A stretch of 34,219 nt of DNA from Deltaproteobacteria bacterium (GCA_020850995.1 JADZDP010000157.1:1-34219), one strand, 5' to 3'; numbered from the stretch's first letter, positions 23,329-31,473 are shown. Notes: generated by a model not told the origin, from the letters alone. Numbers and translations are program-made.

Positions 23329-23733
23329 ATGAGCACCCACGCCGCTATCGAGCACGGCCACGCTGCCGACGAGCACATCCACCCGCCGAGCTTCTACGTG
23401 AAGATCTGGGGCATCTTGACGGTGCTCTTCGCCATCTCGGTGGCCGGACCCATGCTCGGCATCAAGCTCGTCACCATCCTCACCGCCTTCGGCATCGCCA
23501 TCGTCAAGGCCTACCTGGTGTGCGCGCACTTCATGCACTTGAACATCCAGAAGCGGTGGGTGGTCTACCTGGAGCTTGGCGTGCTCGCCATGGTGCTCTT
23601 GTTCTGGTTCGGCGTGGCGCCCGACGTCATGCAGCACCAGGGCCAAAACTGGGAGAACGTGGCCGCCAAGCAGGCCGTGGAGCGCGGCATGGCGGCGCAC
23701 GGCGCCGCTGCCGCCGAGCACGGGGCCAAGTGA
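23329..23733 (+). CDS. Cytochrome c oxidase subunit IV (prokaryotic, CyoD-like)
   Basis: This 134-residue protein has three membrane helices (about 30-45, 47-68 and 79-98). It has the family's K-A-Y-L-V-x-A-H-F-M-H-L motif near residue 63, typical of the small subunit IV/CyoD family of haem-copper oxidases, an assembly or stability subunit. A His-rich head (about 1-20) and an Ala/His/Lys tail beyond about 105 are extra to the family core. GAGG lies upstream of the ATG. It sits between the two subunit-III-like genes. Confidence 0.9.
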   Translation: MSTHAAIEHGHAADEHIHPPSFYVKIWGILTVLFAISVAGPMLGIKLVTILTAFGIAIVKAYLVCAHFMHLNIQKRWVVYLELGVLAMVLLFWFGVAPDVMQHQGQNWENVAAKQAVERGMAAHGAAAAEHGAK

Positions 23734-23758
23734 GCCCACACGACGACGAGGTGATCGC

Positions 23759-24376
23759 ATGACGGCCATCAGCGCTCCCATGATGCCCCTCGAGGTCAAG
23801 GGCGGCGCCGAGCCGCCGGCGCGACGCCAGCTCGTGTCGAGCGCCACGCTCGGCATGCTGATCTTCATCGCCGTGGAGCTGATGTTCTTCGCGGGCCTCA
23901 TCAGCGCCTTCACCATCGTGAAGTCCACGGCGCCGCCGGGCGCGTGGCCGCCCCCAGGGCAGCCGCGCCTGCCCCTCGAGCTCACGGGCATCACCACCCT
24001 GGTGCTCTTGTGCTCGGGCGCGCTGGCGTGGCTGTCGTGGCGCGCCTTTTCGCGGCGCGCGGCCACGGCGCGCGTGACGCGACCGCTCGTCGCTGCGCTC
24101 GTGCTCGGTGCGTCCTTCGTGGTGGTGCAGGGCGTCGAGTGGCTGCGCCTGGTGGGCGAGGGCCTCACCATGCGCGCGTCCACCTACGGCTCGTTCTTCT
24201 ACATGATCGTGGGCGCGCACGCCTTGCACGCGCTGGCCGGCTTGGCCGCGCTCGCGTGGTGCTGGCGTCGTCACGCCGCCGGGCGCTTGGCCCCGTCGTC
24301 GTTCGCCGCCGTGCTGGCGCTGTGGACCTTCGTGGTGGCCTTGTGGCCCGCGCTCTACGCCGTGGTGTACCTGTGA
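23759..24376 (+). CDS. Second subunit-III-like oxidase protein
   Basis: This 205-residue protein has five membrane helices and subunit III family marks: GMLIFIAVELMFFAGLISAF near residues 37-56, GAHALHALAG near 156 and a terminal WPALYAVVYL. It is clearly diverged from the other III-like protein in the same operon. It may replace helices missing from the short form, or serve an alternative complex. A strong Shine-Dalgarno GAGGTGA precedes ATG 23759; the open frame upstream belongs to the shadow of the subunit IV gene. Its stop overlaps the next start by four bases (GTGA). Confidence 0.88.
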   Translation: MTAISAPMMPLEVKGGAEPPARRQLVSSATLGMLIFIAVELMFFAGLISAFTIVKSTAPPGAWPPPGQPRLPLELTGITTLVLLCSGALAWLSWRAFSRRAATARVTRPLVAALVLGASFVVVQGVEWLRLVGEGLTMRASTYGSFFYMIVGAHALHALAGLAALAWCWRRHAAGRLAPSSFAAVLALWTFVVALWPALYAVVYL

Positions 24377-24597
24377 GCACGCGCGGGCTCTGGCACCTGG
24401 TGATCACGCTCGCCGTCACCTGGGCGCCCGCGGCGCTGGCCTGCTCGGTGTGCTTCGACGCCAACGGCGAGCGCCGCCTGGCCTTCCTTGGCACCACCAT
24501 CTTCCTCACGCTCACGCCGCTCGCCTTCGTGTTCGCGGTGGTGTGGTGGCTGCGCCGCCGCGCGCGCATGCTCGACGCTATTCCCCCAGCGGAGTGA
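24373..24597 (+). CDS. Small CxxC membrane protein of the oxidase operon
   Basis: This 74-residue protein starts at a GTG overlapping the previous stop. A hydrophobic leader (about 5-20) ends APAALA just before C-S-V-C-F, so after cleavage the mature protein would begin with a C-x2-C pair. A membrane helix (about 40-60) and an RRRAR cytoplasmic tail follow. Small proteins with a similar leader, a CxVCF motif and one helix occur next to cytochrome oxidase genes in other bacteria as far as I recall, without a known role. Copper delivery or redox protection of CuA is a guess from context only. Confidence 0.72.
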   Translation: MSTRGLWHLVITLAVTWAPAALACSVCFDANGERRLAFLGTTIFLTLTPLAFVFAVVWWLRRRARMLDAIPPAE

Positions 24598-24632
24598 CGC
24601 AGCCCCCGCATGGCGTTGGGTGCACGGAGTGT

Positions 24633-24638
24633 TAGCTT
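24633..24638 (+). promoter_or_regulatory. -10-like TAGCTT before the kinase gene
   Basis: GTGT-TAGCTT is followed by seven bases and the GTG at 24646. This favours that GTG over the ATG at 24610, which would lie upstream of the transcript start and lacks a Shine-Dalgarno sequence. Confidence 0.42.
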
Positions 24639-24645
24639 CTGCGCC

Positions 24646-27600
24646 GTGCCACGCGGGGTGCCCCTAGGGTCCTTTACGCTCGACGGCGTCGTGGGCGCCG
24701 GCGGTGGCGGCGTCGTGTGGCGCGGCGTGCACCAGCGGCTCGGCCTCTCGGTGGCCGCCAAGGTGTTGGCGCCGCGCGCCACGCGCCACGCCCGCCACGC
24801 CATCTTGAACGAGGTGCAGGCGGTGGCGCGCCTGCACCACCCGCACGTCGTCACCGTGCTCGACACCGGCGAGGTCGACGACGCGGCCGCGCGCGCGGCG
24901 GCGGCGCGGGGGCGCCCCATGGAGGTCGGCAGCCCCTATCTGATCATCGAGCTCGCCAGCGGCGGTGACCTGCGCGTGCTCTCGCCGCCCTGCAATTGGG
25001 CCATCACCAGCGACGTGCTGCGCAGCATGCTCGGCGCCTTGGCCCACGCCCACGCACGCGGCGTGGTGCACCGCGATCTCAAGCCGCAAAACATCCTCAT
25101 CTGCTCCGACGCCGACGTGCGGCCTGGCCTCAAGCTCACCGACTTCGGCATCGCGCTCTTTGGCGCTGGCAGCGACGATCTGGGTGGTGGCACCCCGCTG
25201 TTCATGGCGCCCGAGCAATTCGAGCTGCACCCCGCCGACGTGGGCCCGTGGAGCGACCTGTACGCCCTCGGCTGCGTGGCGCGCTGGCTCGCGACTGGCG
25301 CGCCGCCCTTCACGGCCAAGCGCTGGCAAGAGTACGCGGCCTTGCACAAGAGCGCGTCACCGCCGCCCCTGCCCGCCGACGTCGACGCGCCGCGCGGCTT
25401 CGCCTCGTGGGTGGCGCGCCTGCTCGAGAAGGACCCGGCCGAGCGCTTCCGTCGCGCGGCCGACGCCGACGCCGCGCTGCATGCGCTCGATCCCGCGCGC
25501 CCGGCGCCGCCGCCCGACCGCGTGCCAACCAGCGTGGTGCCCTTGCTCGGGCGACGCGTCATCACTGACGCCCAATCGACGGCGCCCACGCGCCGCCGCC
25601 GCGGCCGCGCGGCCGAGCCCACCGGGCCGAGCGCGCCATCGTCGCCCTCACCCTTCGCACGCGCGCCCCACGTCACCGACGAGCCCCCCGACGGCGCGGC
25701 TACCACGGCGCCGCCGGCCGAGGTGGGCGCAGCCCCCCTGGTGCGCACCTGGCGCACCAGCAGCGCAGCGCACCAGACGGGCATGCTCGTCGAGGCGGGC
25801 CTGTCGCTCTTCGCGCTGCGCCCCGTGCCCGTCATCGGCCGCGACGAGGAGTGCGACGCGCTGTGGCGCGCGCTCGTCGAGGTCCACGAGCGCTCGGCGC
25901 CGCGCGCCATGGTGCTGCGCGGCCCCTCCGGCGTCGGCAAGAGCCGCCTGGCCGAGTGGCTCAGCCACCGCGCGCACGAGACCGGCGCCGCCATCGTGCT
26001 CGACGCAACGTTCGCGCCGAGCCCCGGCCGCGCCGACGGTCTTGCCGGCGCCGTCGCCCGCATGCTTGGCCTCACCACGGTGCCGGCGGACGCGGTCGAG
26101 CAGCGCGCGCGTCACTGGCGCGACCGCTGGCTCAGCCACGCCGACCTGACGGCGCGTGAGCTGCGCGCGCTCGGCGGCTTCGGCGAGGGCGTGTTCGCCA
26201 ACGCCGACGACAAAGACGGCGCCCTCGTGCGCCTGCTGGCCGCGCTTGGGCGCGAGCGGCCGCTAGTGGTCTGGCTCGACGACGTGCACTGGGCGCGCCA
26301 CGCGCTCGCCTTCGTGGAGCGCGTGCTCGACGACGCGCGCGAGCTGCCCGCGCTCTTCGTGTGTACCGCGGTGGACGAGCTGTGCGATGCGGGCGTGCGC
26401 GCGCAGCTCGATGCGCTGCTGGCGAAGGACGGCGCCATGGCCTTGCCTGTCGATCGCCTCGACGACGCCAGCGCCGACGCCTTGTGCGCGCAGCTCATCG
26501 GGCGCGACGACCCGCGCCTGATCCACGCGCTGCGCCGTCGCACCGAGGGCAACCCGCTCTTCGCCGTGCACATCGTGCGCGATTGGGTGCAGCGCGGCGC
26601 GCTGGTGCCCGGGCAGGCGCCGACGGCGTTGGCCGGCGGTGCGCTGCCCGAGCTGCCCGACGCGCTGCACTCGTTGTGGGACATGCGCGTGGCCGCCGTC
26701 CTCGACAGCGCCGAGGAGCGCAGCGCGCTCGAGCTGGCGGCCGTGCTCGGCGGCAACGTCGACCTCGTGGAGTGGGAGACCGCCTGCGCCGAGGAGCGCA
26801 TCGACAGCGCGGTGCTCGACCTGGTGCTCGACGCGGTGGTGGCCGCGGGTCTGGCGCGCCGCACCGACGCCGGCATGGTGTTCGTGCACGTGTTGGTGCG
26901 CGCCAGCATCGAGCGGCGCGCGCGCGACGAGGAGCGCCTGGCGCGCCACCACGCGAGCGCGGCCGCCGCCCTCGAGCTCTTGTGGGGCACCGACACGTCG
27001 GTGGCAGCGGCGCGCATCGGCCGCCACCGCCTGGCGGCGGGCGACGCCGGCGGCGCGCTGGCGCCCTTGTTCTCGGCCGCGCGCGCCGCGGTGGACGAGG
27101 GCGACGTGCTCGAGGCCAAGGGCCTGTTGGAGGACTGGACGCGCGCGCGCGTGGCCAGCGGCGTTGGCGATACCGACGCGCGCATGGCGCCGGCCTTGAT
27201 CCTGCAGGCGACCGTGGCCGATCGCGAGGGCCAGCATGACGAGGCCCGCCGCCTGGCCGACCGCGCCGCGCGCGTCGCCGGCCCCGATCGACGCGCGTTC
27301 GCCGCCGCGCGCCGGGTGGCGGCCGAGGCCGCGCTCTCCGCAGGCAAGCTCGACGAGGCCGCGCGGCTCCTCGAGGAGGCGCGCGCGCACAGCGCCGCCA
27401 TCGACGATCGGCTCGGCCTGGCGCAGGCGCTGCGCACGCTCGGCGACGTGCACTACTGGCGCGGCGCGCGCGCGCCGGCGACGCGCCTGTACCGCGAGGC
27501 GCACGGCATCTTTCAGGCCGTTGGCCGTCAGGTCGACGTGGCGCAGAGCCTGTGGTCCCTCGGCTACGTCGAGCTCGAGCGCGGCGACTTCGCGGCGGCG

Positions 27601-28134
27601 CGCGCGCTCTTCCTCGAGCAGCGCGCGCTCTGTCGCACCATCCGCGATCGCCTGGGCGAGGCCAACGCCAGCAACGCCCTGGGTGAGCTCGAGCGCCGCG
27701 CCGGCAAGCTCGACGAGGCCGAGGGCCACTATCGCGCGGCCTTGCGCATGGCCACCAAGAGCGGGCTGTCGCGCCGGTGGACCTTCCGCTTGAACCTGGC
27801 CCACACCCTCCTCGCGCGCGGCGACCCCACGGGTGCGGCGGCGCTGGTCGACGAGCTCTTGCACTCGCCCAAGGCGGCGGCCGAGCCCATGGTGATGGCG
27901 CCCGTGTGGTGGATCTGTGCGGCGGCGGCCGCGACGCGCGGCGACCTCGAGGCGTGGGATCGCGCGGTCGCTGCGGCCGGCGCGGTGTCGCAGGCGAGCT
28001 CGGTGGTGGAGGAGGACCTGGTCTTCGTGGCCGAGGCCGCGGCGCGCCTCATGGACCCGCACGATCCCTCTCGCGCCGCGCACGCCCGCGCGTGGGCGTC
28101 CACGATGCGCTCAGCGATCAAGGGCGGCGCGTGA
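24646..28134 (+). CDS. Ser/Thr kinase-AAA ATPase-TPR regulator
   Basis: This 1162-residue soluble protein combines three modules. An N-terminal Hanks-type kinase (about 8-280) has a Gly-rich loop, VAAK, HRDLKPQN near 142, DFG near 166 and APEQ near 188. All catalytic residues are present. A Pro/Ala linker follows (about 280-390). A signalling ATPase domain (about 400-700) has Walker A GPSGVGKS near 426 and a Walker B-like VVWLDDVHW near 543. The C-terminus (about 840-1130) holds TPR-like helical repeats. This layout is common in myxobacteria and in the PknK group, where the ATPase-TPR half senses partners and the kinase signals. No membrane helix is seen. The start is GTG 24646, giving 8 residues before the kinase fold; ATG 24610 is an alternative. 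Confidence 0.9.
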   Translation: MPRGVPLGSFTLDGVVGAGGGGVVWRGVHQRLGLSVAAKVLAPRATRHARHAILNEVQAVARLHHPHVVTVLDTGEVDDAAARAAAARGRPMEVGSPYLIIELASGGDLRVLSPPCNWAITSDVLRSMLGALAHAHARGVVHRDLKPQNILICSDADVRPGLKLTDFGIALFGAGSDDLGGGTPLFMAPEQFELHPADVGPWSDLYALGCVARWLATGAPPFTAKRWQEYAALHKSASPPPLPADVDAPRGFASWVARLLEKDPAERFRRAADADAALHALDPARPAPPPDRVPTSVVPLLGRRVITDAQSTAPTRRRRGRAAEPTGPSAPSSPSPFARAPHVTDEPPDGAATTAPPAEVGAAPLVRTWRTSSAAHQTGMLVEAGLSLFALRPVPVIGRDEECDALWRALVEVHERSAPRAMVLRGPSGVGKSRLAEWLSHRAHETGAAIVLDATFAPSPGRADGLAGAVARMLGLTTVPADAVEQRARHWRDRWLSHADLTARELRALGGFGEGVFANADDKDGALVRLLAALGRERPLVVWLDDVHWARHALAFVERVLDDARELPALFVCTAVDELCDAGVRAQLDALLAKDGAMALPVDRLDDASADALCAQLIGRDDPRLIHALRRRTEGNPLFAVHIVRDWVQRGALVPGQAPTALAGGALPELPDALHSLWDMRVAAVLDSAEERSALELAAVLGGNVDLVEWETACAEERIDSAVLDLVLDAVVAAGLARRTDAGMVFVHVLVRASIERRARDEERLARHHASAAAALELLWGTDTSVAAARIGRHRLAAGDAGGALAPLFSAARAAVDEGDVLEAKGLLEDWTRARVASGVGDTDARMAPALILQATVADREGQHDEARRLADRAARVAGPDRRAFAAARRVAAEAALSAGKLDEAARLLEEARAHSAAIDDRLGLAQALRTLGDVHYWRGARAPATRLYREAHGIFQAVGRQVDVAQSLWSLGYVELERGDFAAARALFLEQRALCRTIRDRLGEANASNALGELERRAGKLDEAEGHYRAALRMATKSGLSRRWTFRLNLAHTLLARGDPTGAAALVDELLHSPKAAAEPMVMAPVWWICAAAAATRGDLEAWDRAVAAAGAVSQASSVVEEDLVFVAEAAARLMDPHDPSRAAHARAWASTMRSAIKGGA

Positions 28135-28155
28135 TCGGAAGGGCGGCGGTTGCGC

Positions 28156-28161
28156 TACTGT
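28156..28161 (+). promoter_or_regulatory. Possible -10 TACTGT upstream of the histone gene
   Basis: GCGC-TACTGT lies 22 bases after the kinase stop and would start a transcript near 28168. That leaves a leader of about 50 bases with TGAGGA before ATG 28219. There is no clear -35, so co-transcription with the kinase is not excluded. Confidence 0.3.
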
Positions 28162-28218
28162 GCCGAGCGCGTCGCGGGCACCAGCGCGCTCCATCAATGC
28201 GAGATCGATGAGGATGAC

Positions 28219-28908
28219 ATGAGCGAGGCAGGCTTCTGGCGACGGTGCAGCAACTGCAAGAACGAGATCGCGCTCGGTGCGCGCTACTGGATCTGCAGCG
28301 TGACGACGTGCCAACGGGTGCGCGCGCCCATCCAGTTCTGCAAGCCGGACTGCTGGGCCGTGCACAACGAGATCGAGAACCACCGCGACGGCTGGGCCGT
28401 GGAGCAGAAGGCGCCCGCCACGCCCGACGCCGCCCCCGCGCCCGCAAGCCCCACGCCGCCGCGCGCGGCGCCCACCAAGGCGTCCCGCGACGGGCAGCCC
28501 ACGCCCGCACCGGGCATCGACGGTGCCGAGATCTTGGTGGTGGCGTCGCGCTTCAAGGAATTCCTCGCCGACACCTACGGCGTGCGCTGCTCCGACGATG
28601 TGTTCCCCACCCTGAGCGAGCACCTGCGTCGCCTGGCGCGCGAGGGCGCCGAGGCGTCGCGGCGCGCGGGGCGCAAGACCATGCTCGACCGCGACGTGCC
28701 GCGCCCCGCCGCCGAGGCCGACGTGCCGGCGCTCGTCGTGGTGTCGCGCTTCAAGGCCTACGTGGCCGCGCAGGGCGACCTGCGCTGCTCCGACGAGGTC
28801 ATCCCGGTCTTGACGGCGGAGCTGCGCCGCCTGGGCGGCCAGGCCGTCGACACCGCCAAGGCCGATGGCAGAAAGACCGTGCTCGGCCGCGACGTGCCGC
28901 GGCCGTGA
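28219..28908 (+). CDS. Bacterial doublet histone with N-terminal MYND/ZZ-like zinc finger
   Basis: This 229-residue protein has three parts. Residues 8-60 form a zinc-finger-like module with C10-x2-C13, C26-x4-C31, C41-x3-C45, H49 and H55. The last part (FCKPDC-x3-H-x5-H) resembles a MYND finger; ZZ-type is the alternative. A Pro/Ala linker covers 62-100. Two histone folds follow, at about 102-163 and 167-229. Each has the first helix ending S-R-F-K, a loop ending CS-D, a long second helix, and the GRKT loop followed by RDVPRP. GRKT plus D-V/I is the hallmark of archaeal and bacterial histones. Two folds in one chain would mimic a histone dimer. The third helix is very short in both. The start is ATG 28219 with TGAGGA upstream. 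DNA binding is inferred. Confidence 0.85.
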   Translation: MSEAGFWRRCSNCKNEIALGARYWICSVTTCQRVRAPIQFCKPDCWAVHNEIENHRDGWAVEQKAPATPDAAPAPASPTPPRAAPTKASRDGQPTPAPGIDGAEILVVASRFKEFLADTYGVRCSDDVFPTLSEHLRRLAREGAEASRRAGRKTMLDRDVPRPAAEADVPALVVVSRFKAYVAAQGDLRCSDEVIPVLTAELRRLGGQAVDTAKADGRKTVLGRDVPRP

Positions 28909-28930
28909 GCGCGTCGCCCGCGCGATGCAT

Positions 28931-30454
28931 TCACCATGGCGCGCGTGCGTAGTCCTTGAAGAACACGCCGTGGGCGTGGCTGCCGGTGGCGAAGCCGGAG
29001 AACACCGGGTCGACGATGCGCGCGGCGCCGTCGACGATGTCGAGGGGCGGCGAGAAGCGATGCTCCTCGACCTTCCTGGCCGCCAGGTGCGCGGGATCCT
29101 CGTCGGTGACCCAACCCGTGTCGACGGCGTTCAGGAAGATCCCTTGCGCCGCCAGCGGCGCCGCCGAGGTGCGCACCAACATGTTGAGCGCCGCCTTGGC
29201 CATGTTGGTGTGCGGGTGCTTGTCGGTCTTGTGCGCCCGATAGAACTGCCCCTCCATGGCCGACACCATGACGATGTGGCGCGCGTTGTCGTGCGCGGTG
29301 GCCGTGCCCGGCGGCGGGCTCGCGCTCCTCGCCATCAGCGGCAGGAGCTTCTGCGCCAGCACGAAGGGCGCCGTGGCGTTCACCAACAGCACCTCGAGCA
29401 GCTCGAGGGTGGGCACCTCGCCGAGCGCCAGGCGCCACGAGTTGTGCCGGCGCAGATCCACCTGCTGCAGGTCGGCGTCGAGCACGCCCTTCGGGAACAG
29501 CTCCACGGCGCTCGACGCCGCGGGCAGCGCCGCGAGCGGCACCAGGTCGGCGTCGCTGGCTGCTTGCGACAAGAGCGCTGGCTGTGCCACGCCCGCGCTC
29601 TTGCCGGCCGAGGCGCGCAGCTGCTCGTACGACGCCAGCAAGGCGCGCTGTTCGTGCGGCACGTCGCCGAACGACACCAGCTCGTCGTCGAGCAGGTGGT
29701 GGTAGAAGCCCGGCGGCCGCCGCACCGTCTGGCAGGCGTTGTGGATCTGCACGTCGAGGCGCGGCAGCGTGCGCTCGAGGTGCGCGGCCAACAGCTCCAC
29801 GCCCGGCGTGTGGCGCAGGTCGCCGCCGTAGATGTGCAGGCGCTCGCGCCACGTCGAGAAGTCTGGCTCGGTGGCGTAGCGCCGCGCGGCGTCGCGCGGG
29901 AAGCGCGTGCACGCCACCACGGTGCAGCCTGCGCGCAGGAGCAAGAGCGCCGCCTGGTAGCCAATCTTGACGCGCGCGCCGGTCACCAGCGCGACGCGCC
30001 CGCGCAGATCGACGCTGGCGCTACGCTTGCCGAAGTTGCGCTCGCCGCATGGGGGGCAGAGCTGATCATAGAAGTGGTGGCGTTCGGTGTAGGGGGCCTT
30101 GCACACGTAGCACCTGCGCTCGTCGGCGAAGCGCGGCGGTGTGCTCGCCTCGCTCGTCGAGGAGCCGAGCGGCGCTGGCGGCAAGGCCTGGAACACGGGC
30201 TGGCTGCGCAGGCGCTGAATGCCGGCGCCCTTGCGCAGCGCCTCATCGTGCGCGCGGGTGGCGCGCCGTCCCTCGCGCGCCAGCGCCTTCTGCAGGCGCT
30301 TGCGCTGCTGCAGATCGGGCCGCGCCACCTCGCCGGCCAGGCGCTGCAGGCGCGCGCGCTCGTCGCGGCTCACGCTGGCGAGCACGCTGCGGTCGGCGGC
30401 GATGGCGCCGAGCACGCGCAGCGCGATCTCGAGCTCCTCGGGAGTGATGGGCAC
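28931..30454 (-). CDS. SDR-fold protein with N-terminal zinc ribbon
   Basis: This 507-residue protein starts at a GTG. Residues 1-90 are mostly charged helix, perhaps coiled coil. A zinc-ribbon-like C115-x2-C118 ... C133-x2-C136 (CYVC and CPPC) follows. A short-chain dehydrogenase/reductase domain then covers about 150-500, with the nucleotide-binding TGARVKIG (158-165) and an NAC turn in place of NAG. The usual Y-x3-K catalytic motif appears as T-x3-K in PHTNMAKAAL, so the standard Tyr is absent at that place. A related PHTNMAKA subgroup of SDRs exists as far as I recall. It lies nine bases after the orphan receiver gene, so the two are co-transcribed. The reaction is unknown; a regulatory NAD(P)-binding role is possible. 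Confidence 0.84.
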   Translation of the reverse strand: MPITPEELEIALRVLGAIAADRSVLASVSRDERARLQRLAGEVARPDLQQRKRLQKALAREGRRATRAHDEALRKGAGIQRLRSQPVFQALPPAPLGSSTSEASTPPRFADERRCYVCKAPYTERHHFYDQLCPPCGERNFGKRSASVDLRGRVALVTGARVKIGYQAALLLLRAGCTVVACTRFPRDAARRYATEPDFSTWRERLHIYGGDLRHTPGVELLAAHLERTLPRLDVQIHNACQTVRRPPGFYHHLLDDELVSFGDVPHEQRALLASYEQLRASAGKSAGVAQPALLSQAASDADLVPLAALPAASSAVELFPKGVLDADLQQVDLRRHNSWRLALGEVPTLELLEVLLVNATAPFVLAQKLLPLMARSASPPPGTATAHDNARHIVMVSAMEGQFYRAHKTDKHPHTNMAKAALNMLVRTSAAPLAAQGIFLNAVDTGWVTDEDPAHLAARKVEEHRFSPPLDIVDGAARIVDPVFSGFATGSHAHGVFFKDYARAPW

Positions 30455-30463
30455 GCGCCCGGT

Positions 30464-30922
30464 CTAGAGGAACTTGCGCAGGCGGGCGAGGGCCTTGTCG
30501 ACGTTGACGTCGCCCTGGGCGGCCAACACGGTGCGCGCCTCCGGCGAGAAGGCCGGCGTGCGGCGCGCGATAAGCTCCACGGCGTCGACGACCTCGTGCA
30601 GCTTGGAGCCCTTGACCACGTAGCCGAGGGCACCCGCCAGCAAGGCCTCGGTGATGGCCGCGCTGTGGCTCGAGGCCGACACCACCAAGACCGGCAGCGC
30701 GGGGCGCTTGTCGAGCAAGGCGCGGATCAGCTCCACGCCCGAGCGCCCCGGCAGGCTCAGGTCGATCACCGCCACGTCGACGTCGGTGTCGGTGAGGGCG
30801 GGGTCGTCGCCGCGCCCGCAGGCGAGCGCGATGCTGTGACCGGCGCGTGCGAGCATGGACGTGATCAGGCGTCGCTGATCGACGTCATCCTCCACCACCA
30901 TCACTCGCAGTGCGGTCCCCAC
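30464..30922 (-). CDS. Orphan response-regulator receiver
   Basis: This 152-residue protein is a CheY-like receiver domain. The acidic pair is in VVEDD (residues 11-13), the phospho-acceptor D54 is in VIDLSLPGRSG, S82 in VVSAS and K104 in YVVKGS. About 30 residues follow with no DNA-binding helix-turn-helix or enzyme domain, so output must go through a partner. Its operon neighbour, the zinc-ribbon SDR protein nine bases downstream, is the obvious candidate. No histidine kinase is encoded nearby. I chose GTG 30922 (GGGGGA upstream), giving six residues before the first strand; an in-frame GTG at 30970 would add 16 residues that match nothing. Confidence 0.88.
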   Translation of the reverse strand: MGTALRVMVVEDDVDQRRLITSMLARAGHSIALACGRGDDPALTDTDVDVAVIDLSLPGRSGVELIRALLDKRPALPVLVVSASSHSAAITEALLAGALGYVVKGSKLHEVVDAVELIARRTPAFSPEARTVLAAQGDVNVDKALARLRKFL

Positions 30923-31040
30923 GCATCCCCCGAAGCTCAACGGTACGGTCGTTTCACCGTGTCGATCCACCGCTGATACAACTTGGTCCTTCGATCCGGA
31001 TCACAACCCGCACGCCCGTGCGTCCATGCCCGCGACGGGC

Positions 31041-31427
31041 TCAGGCTCGCTCGACGACCCGGCGCCCGAAGGGGAAGAGCGCCAGCACCGCGAGCTTGAG
31101 GTGCTGCAGCGCGAAGGGGATGCCGATGACGGTCACGGCCAGGCCGAGCGCGAGGCCCAGGTGGGTAATGCACGTCCACACACCGGCCACCAAGAACCAC
31201 AGCACGTTCATCACCAGGCCGAGCACGCCGCTGCCCGCGAGGCTCGAGTCTTCCACCACGTCCTTGCCGAAGGGAAAGAGCGCCAGGCCGGCCAGCTTGA
31301 AGCACTGCACGCCGAAGGGGATGCCCACGACGGTGAGGCAGAGCACCAGGCCGCCGAGCGCGTACTCGAGCGCGGTGATGAGGCCGCCGCCGATGATGGC
31401 CCACAGGATGTTCAAGAGCGTGCGCAT
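31041..31427 (-). CDS. yccF: YccF-family inner membrane protein
   Basis: This 128-residue protein belongs to the YccF (DUF307) family of unknown function. It is an internal duplication: each half has a membrane hairpin, a V-G-I-P-F segment and a F-K-L/L-K-L-A-x-L-A-L-F-P-F-G amphipathic end (near residues 35-54 and 100-122). MRTLLNILW at the start is also typical. The length equals that of the family. It is divergent from the penicillin-acylase-like gene, with a clear promoter just upstream. The 118 bp between its stop and the receiver start hold no gene. Confidence 0.92.
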   Translation of the reverse strand: MRTLLNILWAIIGGGLITALEYALGGLVLCLTVVGIPFGVQCFKLAGLALFPFGKDVVEDSSLAGSGVLGLVMNVLWFLVAGVWTCITHLGLALGLAVTVIGIPFALQHLKLAVLALFPFGRRVVERA

Positions 31428-31434
31428 GGGCGAA

Positions 31435-31462
31435 AGCGTAGGCAGCGCGAGCTCGACGTCAA
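31435..31462 (-). promoter_or_regulatory. Promoter of yccF (TTGACG-16-TACGCT)
   Basis: On the minus strand TTGACG (31462-31457), a 16-bp spacer and TACGCT (31440-31435) are followed by only seven bases before the ATG at 31427. Both hexamers are good, so this is the clearest example in the window of a promoter whose transcript would begin at the start codon. Confidence 0.6.
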
Positions 31463-31473
31463 TGTGATCCAGC

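Noticed and set aside
24610..24645. ATG 24610 as the kinase start
   Set aside because: No Shine-Dalgarno, and the -10-like TAGCTT lies downstream of it. The GTG at 24646 gives the normal short head before the kinase fold; the ATG remains possible.
31013..31026. CGCACG-CC-CGTGCG hairpin between yccF and the receiver gene
   Set aside because: The two-base loop is sterically poor, there is no T tract, and the stem is only six pairs.
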